From Asparagopsis taxiformis (Eukaryota; Rhodophyta; Florideophyceae; Bonnemaisoniales; Bonnemaisoniaceae), in assembly GCA_030407315.1 (NCBI GenBank), contig JALQPE010002057.1, positions 62,001 through 126,000 on the forward strand: a stretch of 64,000 nt of DNA, read 5' to 3'. This document shows, in pieces, positions 24,331-33,333 of the stretch. The translations under genes and the position numbers were made by a program. Each line of letters opens with the position of its first letter. Position 1 is the stretch's first letter. The notes beneath the pieces are model-generated. The model was given only the letters and a program-made list of their open reading frames with translations. It was not told the DNA's origin and searched no databases.

Positions 24331-24757
24331 AGCTGAAACTGTTTCTTCAATTTCTTGCTGATAGTAACTACACCATCATCTGCCCATGGCTCTCTGTCTT
24401 CTTCAATATTTGTCTGCATATCATTCTGCCTGGGAAGTAATCCTCCTTCTTGCCCTGAAGAGCTGCATCCATGACCTATGTTTGGAGGACAGGAGTGCCT
24501 CAGACTGTCACCCCAATATATTCTCCCACATAATTCTTCTTCTGTATCAGGAACACCAAATATGGCACCCCAATGAGAATTGCTAATGTTAATTGGAATA
24601 ACATATGTCAGCGCAACATTTCGATTGCACCAAGCCTCCGTCACACATCCTCTGATTTTATGGAAGATCATATCATCGTATCTGAGTTCTCCAAAAGTGG
24701 AAACGCCCGCCATGAAACACTGAGCCGAGTTAGACGCAAATGTTATTGCGTTGTACG
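24331..24757 (-). pseudogene. inverted, internally deleted fragment of the MULE protease ORF
   Basis: On the minus strand, the segment homologous to 18820-19100 (including NSHWGAIF and YWGDSLRHSCPPNI) is joined directly to sequence homologous to about 20975-21100 (GHGCSSSGQEGGLLPRQ). The interval between, which held the catalytic Cys in the main copy, is gone. The homology stops near 24757, at the counterpart of 18820. The piece differs from the main copy at several bases, so it is an older copy rather than a local inversion of it. Its reading frame runs on across the end of the transposase gene by chance. Confidence 0.75.
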
Positions 24758-25060
24758 TCTGTGTTCTCGGAAATGGACGCGGACATCCACAACCTCTAGT
24801 ACACCTAGTATTACTAGGCGGACGTCCATGTTCTCCAGTATTTTTGGATGTCCGCCTAGAACCGGACGTCCATGCGGTCTAGTACGTCTATTATTACTAG
24901 GGCGACATTCATTGTTTCTAGTACCACGGATGTCCCCCTCGGGATGGACTTCCGCCATGTCTATGTCCACCTAGGACGGGCGCCGGTTCAGAAATTCAAA
25001 AATTTCGGCCCCAGAAATTTCTGCCGCCGTGCTCGACATGGATGTCCACATCCATCACGG
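24758..25060. repeat. cluster of short palindromic GGACGTCC/GGATGTCC motifs
   Basis: Units like GGACGTCCATG and GGATGTCCGCC recur at spacings of 30-60 bp in both orientations, mixed with CTAGTA and TATTACTAGG. The same motif closes the two 71-bp repeats at 26196 and 26585. Function unknown. No coding sense was found. Confidence 0.5.
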
Positions 25061-26060
25061 CGACCACTCTATTTTTCCTTGTCGTTCGACTCCAATTTTG
25101 TCTTTAATTTTTTCATCCTCTCGCTCTCACCCCCTTCCAGTTGGTGCTCACCTCCCCCGTACTGTACCTCAAACACCCCCAATACCACTCTAGCACGCAT
25201 TTTCAGCTACCTATCCCCGCTTCCACGGTGCACACTTCCATTCCATACCTACTTTTATGCTCTACCGTACAGATTTCGTATAACCAGTCCTCATACTACC
25301 TCAGAATAGGGCAAAACACCCCCTATCTCCTCGACTATGGTCTTCCCCATCACCTTTGAAACTTATTGTTCTTCAAGACCCTCTATCCTCTACCTTCAAC
25401 CCCTCTCCTTCGCCCTCTCCACAAACTTCCCCTGCAGCTTACTCTTCCAAAACCTCTCAATCCCCATCCCCTACCCGACCTGCTCCACCCCTCACTCCCT
25501 CAGCTGCTCCATGCCCCTCACGCCATCCGCATCTTCGATACCGTATACACCACCACCACCGGCCCACGCTCCCCCACCCCCGCCGTCTCCCCAGAAACCT
25601 CCCCGCTCTGAACCACATATCAACCCCCCACTTCGCACCCATCCTCCCACTCCCCTCCTTCCCCAAATACAATAACCCCCTTCTTCTCCATCACATCCCC
25701 ACTCACCACAGCCAGAACAGACGCCACCCCCTCCCCCTCTTTCTACTCACTTTCCTAAAACCCCCTCCTCTCGGCGCCTTCAACCGCACCCTCCTACGGT
25801 CCCACCTAAACACCTCATCCGCCCTCACTACCCCAACACCCCGCAGCGTCTCCCCAATCCCCATAATATGCTTGTCGGCACTCCTCTCCGAATCACACTC
25901 CAATCTAAACCCGCACTCCGTACATTTCCACCTCCCCCTGTACCATCCCAAGATTTCAAACATGTATGAGCCTATGCCTTTCCGCTTTGTCAACCCTGAA
26001 TATTGGTACTCATGTATTCATAAAATAGGGCCACCCACATCCCTATCCCGTTCTGCAAGC
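25061..26060. other. about 1 kb of strongly pyrimidine-rich DNA
   Basis: The plus strand is very rich in C and T (runs such as CCCCTCTCCTTCGCCCTCTC), so both strands have long but compositionally absurd frames. On the minus strand, 25703-25993 reads a segment with KCTECGFRLEC followed by DKHIM, which could be a relic of a zinc finger. I give this little weight. No gene is called. Confidence 0.55.
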
Positions 26061-26195
26061 TTTACAAACCACTAGACGCATACTCCACAACTATACAACA
26101 AACACTACTCGCTATTTCAGACGACGCGGTACACAAGTACCGTAGTCTCAACCTTCCGTGACGCCTTCCCTGATGCGTACAAGTGCGAAACACGG

Positions 26196-26655
26196 GAAAT
26201 TTTAGAATTTCTGGGCTGGCCAGCAATGCAATCGAGCTGGACATCCACCGGACCTCCATTTCAGGTGGGTCGTGAGAGAGTGGGGGCGGGACCATGATGG
26301 AACAAGGACCAAGACCTGTCCCTGACGTGTTGAGCCTGAAATCGACCCATCGTTAGGCGCCGTTTAGCCTTACAGTTAGTGCTTACAGAAGGCAGTGACA
26401 ACCCCACTCGGGGCGGCGGCCGGTTCCTGGGGCCGTTGTGGCCAAATTAAGACACCCTGATTTGAATTAAAATTTGGACTATTCTCAAAAACATGCACAT
26501 GTGAACATGTTTTTGAGATGGGGGTGTGCCGTACGGCACAATCGACCGCCCAAATCGATGTTTTTTGCAATATTTTTTGTGCCCGAAATTGTAGAATTTC
26601 TGGGCTGGCCAGCAATGCATCTGAGCTGGACATCCACCGGACGTCCATTTCAGGT
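26196..26655 (+). repeat. pair of 71-bp direct repeats
   Basis: 26196-26266 and 26585-26655 share nearly all bases, from GAAATT through TTTCTGGGCTGGCCAGCAATG to CATTTCAGGT. Both contain a palindromic CTGGCCAG and a near-palindromic GGACGTCC-type site. They may be ends of a small non-autonomous element; no target duplication was seen. Confidence 0.7.
26483..26518. repeat. hairpin with 13-bp perfect arms
   Basis: TCTCAAAAACATG pairs with CATGTTTTTGAGA across a 10-base centre that is itself mostly self-complementary. It lies between the two 71-bp repeats. Confidence 0.75.
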
Positions 26656-26931
26656 TGATCGTGTATCGTGCACGTCCACCCATTACCGGAAGCAAGTAGG
26701 CGATGAAGCACGTACAAACCCAATTGTTCTGCTATTTCTACCATAGACCATCGAGTCTAGAGATGTGAGGGAATCGTCCTGGAAATCATGCTCCAACCCA
26801 CGAGGGAATGGACAATCTAGTTTGAAAACATGGAACGGAAGTACATTATAGTAGGTTCATAGATTGAAAGTGATAAAGGAGATGATTATATTCTCGATAA
26901 TTGTTTACCAAAGTAGTTGTTGTTGAGCTAT

Positions 26932-29070
26932 CTAGCCGTCGGAAAATTGTTCTTCCTCTTCGTCCCCACTATATTCAGGATCTCCCGGCAGAATAGGCGT
27001 TACCGGCAACTGTGGAGTTGAATAGCTCAAGACTACTAGTTCATCGTGTGTGAGGGCTCTCCTCTTGCGAGGTTCTGTCGTCTTCATGCGCATGATTCCG
27101 AGCTGCCTTGTCTTCGGCCTACGATCTTTCTTGACCGGGATGGGAACAACTGTCTTGTGGCGAACATTGACAGGTGCCGGTTGACTTTGCCTGGCAGACC
27201 GGCGCGGAGCATTGGGGATTACTTCTTCTTCTAATCCCAACCGCCTGATGAAACCAAACGAAACATTGTCGGGAATCGGATACGACGCATTCCTGAAATA
27301 CGTGTGATACCTCGTTGTCGTGTGTGACACAACTCTGTCGACATGCCCTGCCCCGGCATGTTGTACATGGCCGTGACCGATGAAGACTGAACGTGGCGGA
27401 ACGATTACCTTCTTCAGCTTGATCGTCTTGGCGTACATATCTAATTCCAGCGCTTTGGAAAAGACGTACTTGTGGGACCCTGGACACACCCAAATAGGGA
27501 ATGGGTCATCTCCGTTGGCAATAACAAAGTAACCCGGAAGTTGATCTTTGCGGTCGCGAGGAGGAACAGGGAAATCATTGTGTGGGACCTGCCGAGGACA
27601 CCCCTTTCCCGTTATCAAAAACCGCCCCCCAGATGCCGGCATGACAAGTTTTTCTCCCGGTAAACCGCACTCCTCCAGCCCTATCAGCCGGACAAGGATT
27701 CCCAGCCACACATCCAGCAGGGCTCGTCGCGCCACAAACTTGAACCGGTCGATATGTGTCTCATCGTTCTCGGCATAGTCAACCAGGCAGTGGCGCATAG
27801 ATGTGAAGCGAGCCCTCCCCTCATTCCGGTTCTTCTCATCTGTTTCATCGTCCCCTGTATTGACAATGGGACTCCACAGCTGCCGGTTCCCAGGGTCCTT
27901 GTGCACCTGCTCCCCCTCCCACGTTCCCAAAAAGTACCGAAACAATTCCTGGTTAGGAATTTCTTCCATGAGACCCAAGTCAAATGGGAACTTGTCCGAC
28001 GCATCGAGGTAGCTTACATCCGCGAAATTGTGCATCACCGTATACCCTCGCTCGTTGATTTCCGTTCGGCAATTGTGGAAGTACGCCATACCAGTGCCGG
28101 CCTCATACGAATCCTTCCAGCTTGTAGACATTCGCGCAACCTGGGCGAAGTCCAGTCTCGAGGGTAGAAACGTCGATGTAGGCTCACACATCGCCTTGGC
28201 AGCCATCTTCCACGCTGCGAAAAACATCGGATAGATGGTCTCGATCTCCAAAACAAGATGACGAGCCCGATGTTGTTCCGGAATATGCAGCCCCTCAAAC
28301 ACAGGGTCCATCGCCACTTGCTTCAAATACTTCACCTCTCTGCCCTCCTCATCGATTTCCACACTCTCCAATAACAACCTGAGCTCAATCAGGGGCAGAC
28401 AGCCAACCCTCACCGACGCGATGACGTCCGCGGGACGCTGCGCAAGAGGATGCCCTTCGGCTCGGTCTTTGGCTTCGAAATCGTCAGGAAGAGATGGCAT
28501 ACGGTCGTCGAACAGGAGGTCGTCTTCAGAAGGAGAGTCACGAACGATGTAACCGTCTTCATCGACTTCCACTCCTTCCGGAACAGTGAGTGTAATTGTC
28601 ACTTTGCGGACCCCCTTGCTTTCGACTTGGCCCTCGTCTGCACCGTTTTTGTCATCCTCGTCCGAAGCGGTATGGACAGATTCTTGGTTGGAGGGAGTCG
28701 CACCAGCACGTTGGTTATCTTGGGGGACAATCTCAACTGCAGAATCGGGGGAACGGGCGGAGTCTTCGTCACCCTCATCACCGGAAACAGTGGCTTGTTG
28801 TTGATCAGTGGGTTTATCAACAACGGCCTGCTCTTCTTCCCCGGCGGATTGTTGTACCACAACCGGCTCTTCTTCCTCGAGGCGTGTGCTCCCCGTCGAG
28901 CGAAGTCGCTGTGAACGGCGGCGGATGCCATGCGAAGCAGGCTCATGTTCGACATTTCGCTGCTTCTTGTGAGTGAGTCTCACATTGGCAGCAGAAGGGC
29001 GGCGTTTGCGTCGAGCCTTAGTATTCTTCTTCAATGTCGGATTGAAAAACTCTTTCAAGTTCGTTTCCAA
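26932..29070 (-). CDS. 2OG-Fe(II) dioxygenase-like protein (712 codons)
   Basis: The likely role is an Fe(II)/2-oxoglutarate oxygenase; the substrate is unknown. The N-terminal 240 residues are basic and then very acidic (nuclear-protein-like), with a short strand motif VTITLTVPEGV. A folded part follows, with GYTVMHNF near residue 335. Then come the metal ligands: HND at residues 497-499, CPGSHKYVF, and the distal His in FIGHGHVQHAGAG at about 571. A candidate 2-oxoglutarate Arg is near 587 (RYHTYF). The same block (HxD, VPPxSxFIGxG, YH/QH) ends the two ParB fusion proteins at 41781-44660 and 45684-49128. There is no ATG near the 5' end: the frame starts after a stop about 30 bp upstream, right beside a splice-acceptor-like TTTACAG at about 29080. 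A short upstream exon is therefore likely. The tail after the oxygenase is basic, then acidic. Confidence 0.7.
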   Translation of the reverse strand: METNLKEFFNPTLKKNTKARRKRRPSAANVRLTHKKQRNVEHEPASHGIRRRSQRLRSTGSTRLEEEEPVVVQQSAGEEEQAVVDKPTDQQQATVSGDEGDEDSARSPDSAVEIVPQDNQRAGATPSNQESVHTASDEDDKNGADEGQVESKGVRKVTITLTVPEGVEVDEDGYIVRDSPSEDDLLFDDRMPSLPDDFEAKDRAEGHPLAQRPADVIASVRVGCLPLIELRLLLESVEIDEEGREVKYLKQVAMDPVFEGLHIPEQHRARHLVLEIETIYPMFFAAWKMAAKAMCEPTSTFLPSRLDFAQVARMSTSWKDSYEAGTGMAYFHNCRTEINERGYTVMHNFADVSYLDASDKFPFDLGLMEEIPNQELFRYFLGTWEGEQVHKDPGNRQLWSPIVNTGDDETDEKNRNEGRARFTSMRHCLVDYAENDETHIDRFKFVARRALLDVWLGILVRLIGLEECGLPGEKLVMPASGGRFLITGKGCPRQVPHNDFPVPPRDRKDQLPGYFVIANGDDPFPIWVCPGSHKYVFSKALELDMYAKTIKLKKVIVPPRSVFIGHGHVQHAGAGHVDRVVSHTTTRYHTYFRNASYPIPDNVSFGFIRRLGLEEEVIPNAPRRSARQSQPAPVNVRHKTVVPIPVKKDRRPKTRQLGIMRMKTTEPRKRRALTHDELVVLSYSTPQLPVTPILPGDPEYSGDEEEEQFSDG

Positions 29071-29470
29071 ATCCTGTAAACGCGTGGTTCTCCGTCACAT
29101 TCGAACCTCACTGCTCCGGTCGTCCCATCTATACATTGCAATGGCATTGGTGAGATGCCATTGCAACTCCTTCGAACAGTGATTTCGATATGAACAGAAC
29201 GTACTTTCGAAAACAGAATTGGGAATTTCCATATTGATTGAATGGGAATGAAGATAGCTTTATATTGATTGAACTGGACAAAAGTTGATTGAACTATTCA
29301 TGGACTTATCGGTGAGGCATGTTTACTTTAGAACTGATGCCAAAGCAGACCTAATTTCTTTCTCTACTCCAGCTCTAATCCGCTTGTTAGATAACGAAGG
29401 GAACTCTGTAACTACGGTGTCAACCAATATCTGTCCCTTCTACGGTACTTTTCTCCTCCCTTTCTGAATC
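29071..29470. other. upstream region of the dioxygenase gene, no gene seen
   Basis: It may contain a first exon for the minus-strand gene (acceptor-like TTTACAG near 29080), but no exon with a convincing donor could be fixed. A near-palindrome GCAATGGCATTGGTGAGATG lies around 29137-29165. Confidence 0.4.
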
Positions 29471-29513
29471 ATCGCCGGCCTGTACTTACCTCAGGTAAGT
29501 ACAGGCCGGCGAT
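29471..29513. terminator. perfect 20-bp-arm hairpin at the stop codon of the DUF7869-like gene
   Basis: Arm 29471-29490 is the exact complement of 29494-29513 with a 3-base loop. The TGA of the minus-strand gene occupies 29513-29515, so the hairpin begins at the stop codon. Its centre reads CAGGTAAGT on the plus strand, a splice-donor consensus. A role in 3'-end formation is inferred from position only. Confidence 0.7.
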
Positions 29514-31797
29514 CAGGCTGACCACGCGTCTCTCCCATCATAGACCTCATACCACTGCACGAAGAGGTGACTGATAATTCCCTCGCAGTTCCTCTTACAT
29601 TTAAGAATTTGCCCCAACCAGAACGGCATCTCTGCAGTACAGCCTTCTCCATTTACGGCCACGAAGCGATTCACTGAGTAGGGAAGGTCGGATAGTGGCA
29701 TGTAATCTGCAATCAAAATGTCATCATCCAGGCGTGGAGCCGCGTGCCTACTCCCTTTTCGGTACGAACCATTCATTTCGAAGCATTCGATAAGGTTCCA
29801 ATGGAAAGATTCCTCCCTGTTCTCATATACCTGTCTCAGAAGCAAATGCAGTCGATCCATTTTTGAACAATCATTTACTCTGCTTTCCTCTGAGCGAAAA
29901 CGGAGCAGAATTTCATGACGATCTGGCGGAGAACGAAGCACAGTGGGAGGCGTTTTTCTGAGATCTGGTGGCAGCACTATGAATCCACTCAACCTAGGAG
30001 TGAGAACTGGAAGAGGCTCCCAGTTGTCATCACAAAAAATCTTCACATCGCATGCAGTCCTGTAGAACTCGGAATTTTGTCCTATATCATGAGATCGATG
30101 GAACTTGAAATACCTGTACTTCGAGAAGGCGTGTACCTTTCCAACCGAATTTTGCTTCTTACATAGCCCGGAGAAGTTCACCACGTGCAGCATACGACAG
30201 ACAAAGGGTTCAGGCGTATATGACATTCTTAGTTCCTGCACTAAATCTTCCATAGTGACGGCGTTGTGGGAGCGAAGTCCTCGAGATGTACAGCTGAAGG
30301 CCTGATCAATGTCGGCATGAGTATGACCGATTGGGAGGAATGAAGCATGCACTTCTTCAAATACACCCCAAGCCACGAGAGACTCTAGATAGCAAAACAG
30401 AAAAGAGTTCTTATTCTCTCTGGTACAATTATCTACCTGGAGGTATAGAGTACCCTGTAGTTTCGAACCCGTGGCCTTTTTGGAAAGAGTTCTGTGGATT
30501 GCCTCGATGATATGATTTGCGCCAGTTTCGAATTCGGCAGTTTGAGTGTACAATGAGAGATGCTTCTTGACACCATGTTCAAGAACACCAATCAGCTTCA
30601 CCTTCAAACTATGTCCAACCGTTGTTTTCGTACATACCGTGAAATGTGGTAGACCGTATCCTGATTGGTCAGCTCCATCCACAATCAAAGAGGTGAATCT
30701 GGACGGATATAGTGAAGCTTGCTCACATTTCTTTTGGTATTCCCGGCGTTCCCGTGCCACAATATCAATGTGGTTCTTTCGACGCTCGAGGAGTGGAGCA
30801 GTACGATGCACATCTGTACCTATCTTTTCCAGCTTTTCCCGAATGTACTCGCACTCCGAGCATTTAGTGAATCTCTGGATTCTTCTGACCTTGATATTGT
30901 CGCAAAAAACTTTCCAAGTTTGGTAGAAGTAGCTCAATGTTGGCGGCGACAGGTTCGGATACAAAACCTTGTACTGGCCGCAAAACATTTCATATGCAGC
31001 ATTCTTCTGGAAAAGAGGTAAGTGCATCTCTGAGTTGTCTGGCATCATATCCGCTGTTGAATCAGCAAGGCGTTGAAGGAAACAGATCACCGCATCTCTG
31101 TGTGGGGAGGCAGTAATTCGTTTCGCAGATAAAGAAGATGGAAATGATCCGTTCTGGGCGGTTTTTTCACAGAGCTTTGTAAGTGGCGCGAGAACCTGAA
31201 GGAGAATTCGAGGAACCGGTAGCACACAACATTTCCAGAAAAGTAGAACTGATTACTGTTGGGCTCCAGAAGACTGTGCAAATATTTGCGGCGATCGTCC
31301 CTGTTCCATAACAACTCCCTTCCAGCCTCGTTCCTGAGAAATATGGAATCTGTTCTCCGAAAACAACCTTTGTCACAATACACAACTCTTCCCATATCTC
31401 TTCTCGAGAGGGACAAGCTGAATTTCACCCGCTTCTCGCGCATGGCGCTGTTCCGACGTTTTGGATGAGACCTTATTCTGCTTTCGTATGACTTCCGGTT
31501 TGGCACCCTCGCATACGGTTTGGGTATAGATGTGATAGAAGGATTGGAGGCAGTAGAAGTGACTAGTGTTCCGTCCATAATTTCGTCGTCATCCTGCTTG
31601 GATATGCTCTGAAAATTTGAAGATGATCCACCGACTGACTGAGAAATATTTTTCCGTACATCGAGGAGTAACTCGTTCCAGTTTCTCGGAGCAAAGGGTT
31701 GTTCTGATACGTAGTCTGTGGATAGAGAGGCGATTATCGCCTCTGCGTTCCGTCGCAACTCATTTCGAATCCCGGTAGAAAGAAAATTCGGAGACAT
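29513..31797 (-). CDS. DUF7869-like protein, candidate DDE-type transposase, one frameshift
   Basis: The best start is ATG at 31795-31797 (MSPNFLST). The N-terminal part has a CDKGCFRR segment and GNVVCYRFLEFSFRFSR, as is usual before the DUF7869 core. At the run of six A near 31165 the phase changes by -1. The following frame (to 29513) has three conserved acidic blocks: VDGADQSGYG near residue 180 of that frame, QVDNCTRENKN near 262, and GHTHADIDQAFS near 300. These blocks are expected of an RNase-H-fold, DDE-like nuclease. The C-terminus (EMPFWLGQI, VQWYEV) looks like a small chromatin-binding barrel. A degenerate relative lies at 60274-61065. The frameshift may be a lesion, an assembly error or programmed slippage. 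Confidence 0.65.
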
Positions 31798-32221
31798 ATC
31801 GAACTGAATCGCAGTTTGGTTTCCCTTGTAAAAAGAATCGGTGGGGATAGAACGTGAAGGTAATAAAGTTGTGAAAGAATAGTCTCCTGGCAATGTCAAG
31901 ACTCTGTATTGCAAGCAGAATATGGACGAGGAAAGGCTCAGGAAGATGGAAAGAGCGATACGGAAACGATCTTCGACGTACACTACTATAGGTTTCCCTC
32001 ATGATGGCAGCACTCACGACGGCGGCAGTTGGCCCATAAAACAGTCTTTCACTGTGTATTGCCACTCTATAGTCGTACCAGAAACCAAATCATCACAGAA
32101 TGGGGTCATAAAGTGGTTTGTGATTTAATTTTTGTTCTTTCTAGGATGTCACATACGTAAAATATGAAATATCCTATCTCTTTTTTGACGGTTGACGCCC
32201 CACTTGGTCATCATACCAGAA

Positions 32222-32662
32222 CTATGAACATGGTTTCATCCGGTACAAATCCCATGCGAAGATTCCGTTCAACTCCTTCAAAGATTGGGGAGGAAGTTCT
32301 AAACCACCGTACTTGTATGGGTAGGCACAGTCGACAGAACCCTCTCTCGGTTCGAAGCGGTAACAGGAAACAAGTTTTTCACCCTGTTCTTGAAACAATT
32401 CCAATGATGTGTTATGAATAGTAGTTTGGAAACGTTCTCCTCTAGTGGCTGGATTCATTAGTACTGCTTTGCCTACAGCATTCTCCATATAATATAGTTC
32501 GACAGTATCTCCCCCCTTTAGTTCCGTCCCCATTCTGTCAAAGCGAGAATTTCCTGTACATTTCCCATCTTCCGGACTGCCGTTCTTGGGGGAAATTTGT
32601 TTTGGTTTCTCTAAAATAATCTCAGAAGATAATGCACCGATCACTACTGAGTTTGAGATCAA
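32222..32662 (-). CDS. unrecognised small protein, transposon-associated domain candidate
   Basis: Frame of 146 codons; the annotated start is not ATG, so the true start is uncertain. The sequence DTVELYYMENAVGKAVLMNP is followed by a central variable part and LKELNGIFAWDLYRM. This pattern (strand, GKA(V/T)L, later a (G/S)xFxAW helix) resembles a small domain that accompanies plant CACTA transposases. I offer that as a weak resemblance only. The gene lies between the DUF7869-like gene and a TIR-like repeat block whose first bases it overlaps. Confidence 0.4.
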   Translation of the reverse strand: MISNSVVIGALSSEIILEKPKQISPKNGSPEDGKCTGNSRFDRMGTELKGGDTVELYYMENAVGKAVLMNPATRGERFQTTIHNTSLELFQEQGEKLVSCYRFEPREGSVDCAYPYKYGGLELPPQSLKELNGIFAWDLYRMKPCS

Positions 32663-33020
32663 AAAATGTAGTAAATTTACTGCCTGAGGCAGTGAAAATC
32701 ACTGCCTGAGCAATGCAGTGCCTGAGGCAGTAAAATTACTATTTTAATTTTTTCAGTTCTAGTGCCGCAGGCAGTAAAATACAAAATTTCCTGGCAGTAC
32801 GGTATGTAGCAGAATTCAGTACTGTACGATAGCAAATTCTAGTAATTTTTGCTGGTACGACAGGGCAGTAGTGCAATGCAGTGATTTTTGATGATTTCTG
32901 CAATGGAATGTACTGCCGTACAGTACTGCCCTGGCAAATGACCTGGCATTAGAATCAGGCAGTAAAATATACTGGCTCCGGCAGTGAATTGTACTGCCTG
33001 CAAGTACTGCCTTGATAGTA
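32622..33020 (+). repeat. TIR-like block related to the inner end of the large inverted repeats
   Basis: Read on the minus strand, 32660-32620 matches 56127-56167 at about 34 of 41 bases. Both are followed outward by a dense array of CAGTA/TACTGCC palindromes (here to about 33020). On the plus strand it reads SEDNAPITTEFEI and stops inside the array, like EDTTPITTVSEI at the C-terminus of the ParB-methyltransferase at 56075. It is therefore a shortened relative of the TIR, in right-hand orientation. Confidence 0.7.
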
Positions 33021-33333
33021 ATTGGTGATTGGTATTTTCTGAGATTCAATGTTGCAATAGTTGTCCAGGATAGGGTTGTACAATGTGTTCGCATGTGAGT
33101 TCAAGTAGAGAAGAGAGGAAACTATTCTGAAGCTACTAGTAGTGAGAAGTGTAGAGGATGCATGGTCACATGGAAATGACCGTTACAAAAAAGGTAGGAG
33201 AAAATCGGTCGTTTTCCGAGGATATGAGTAGAATAGTTGGCATTATTTGTTACTATTGCTAGCATTCTCGTTGCAGGAAAATCGTCTGGAGTGACACTTT
33301 GCGATTGGAACGAGAGGCGAAGTTTGACGGAAG
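33021..33333. other. spacer upstream of the 507-codon gene
   Basis: AT-rich leader with no ORF. It presumably holds the promoter of the plus-strand gene starting at 33334. No TATA-like box stood out. Confidence 0.35.

Noticed and set aside
25356..26075. 239-codon Pro/Ser-rich plus-strand frame
   Set aside because: It only mirrors the C/T bias of the DNA; all three frames look alike there.
31160..31175. Classical A AAA AAC -1 frameshift heptamer
   Set aside because: The heptamer exists, but its codon phase does not match the upstream frame, so the textbook mechanism does not apply directly.
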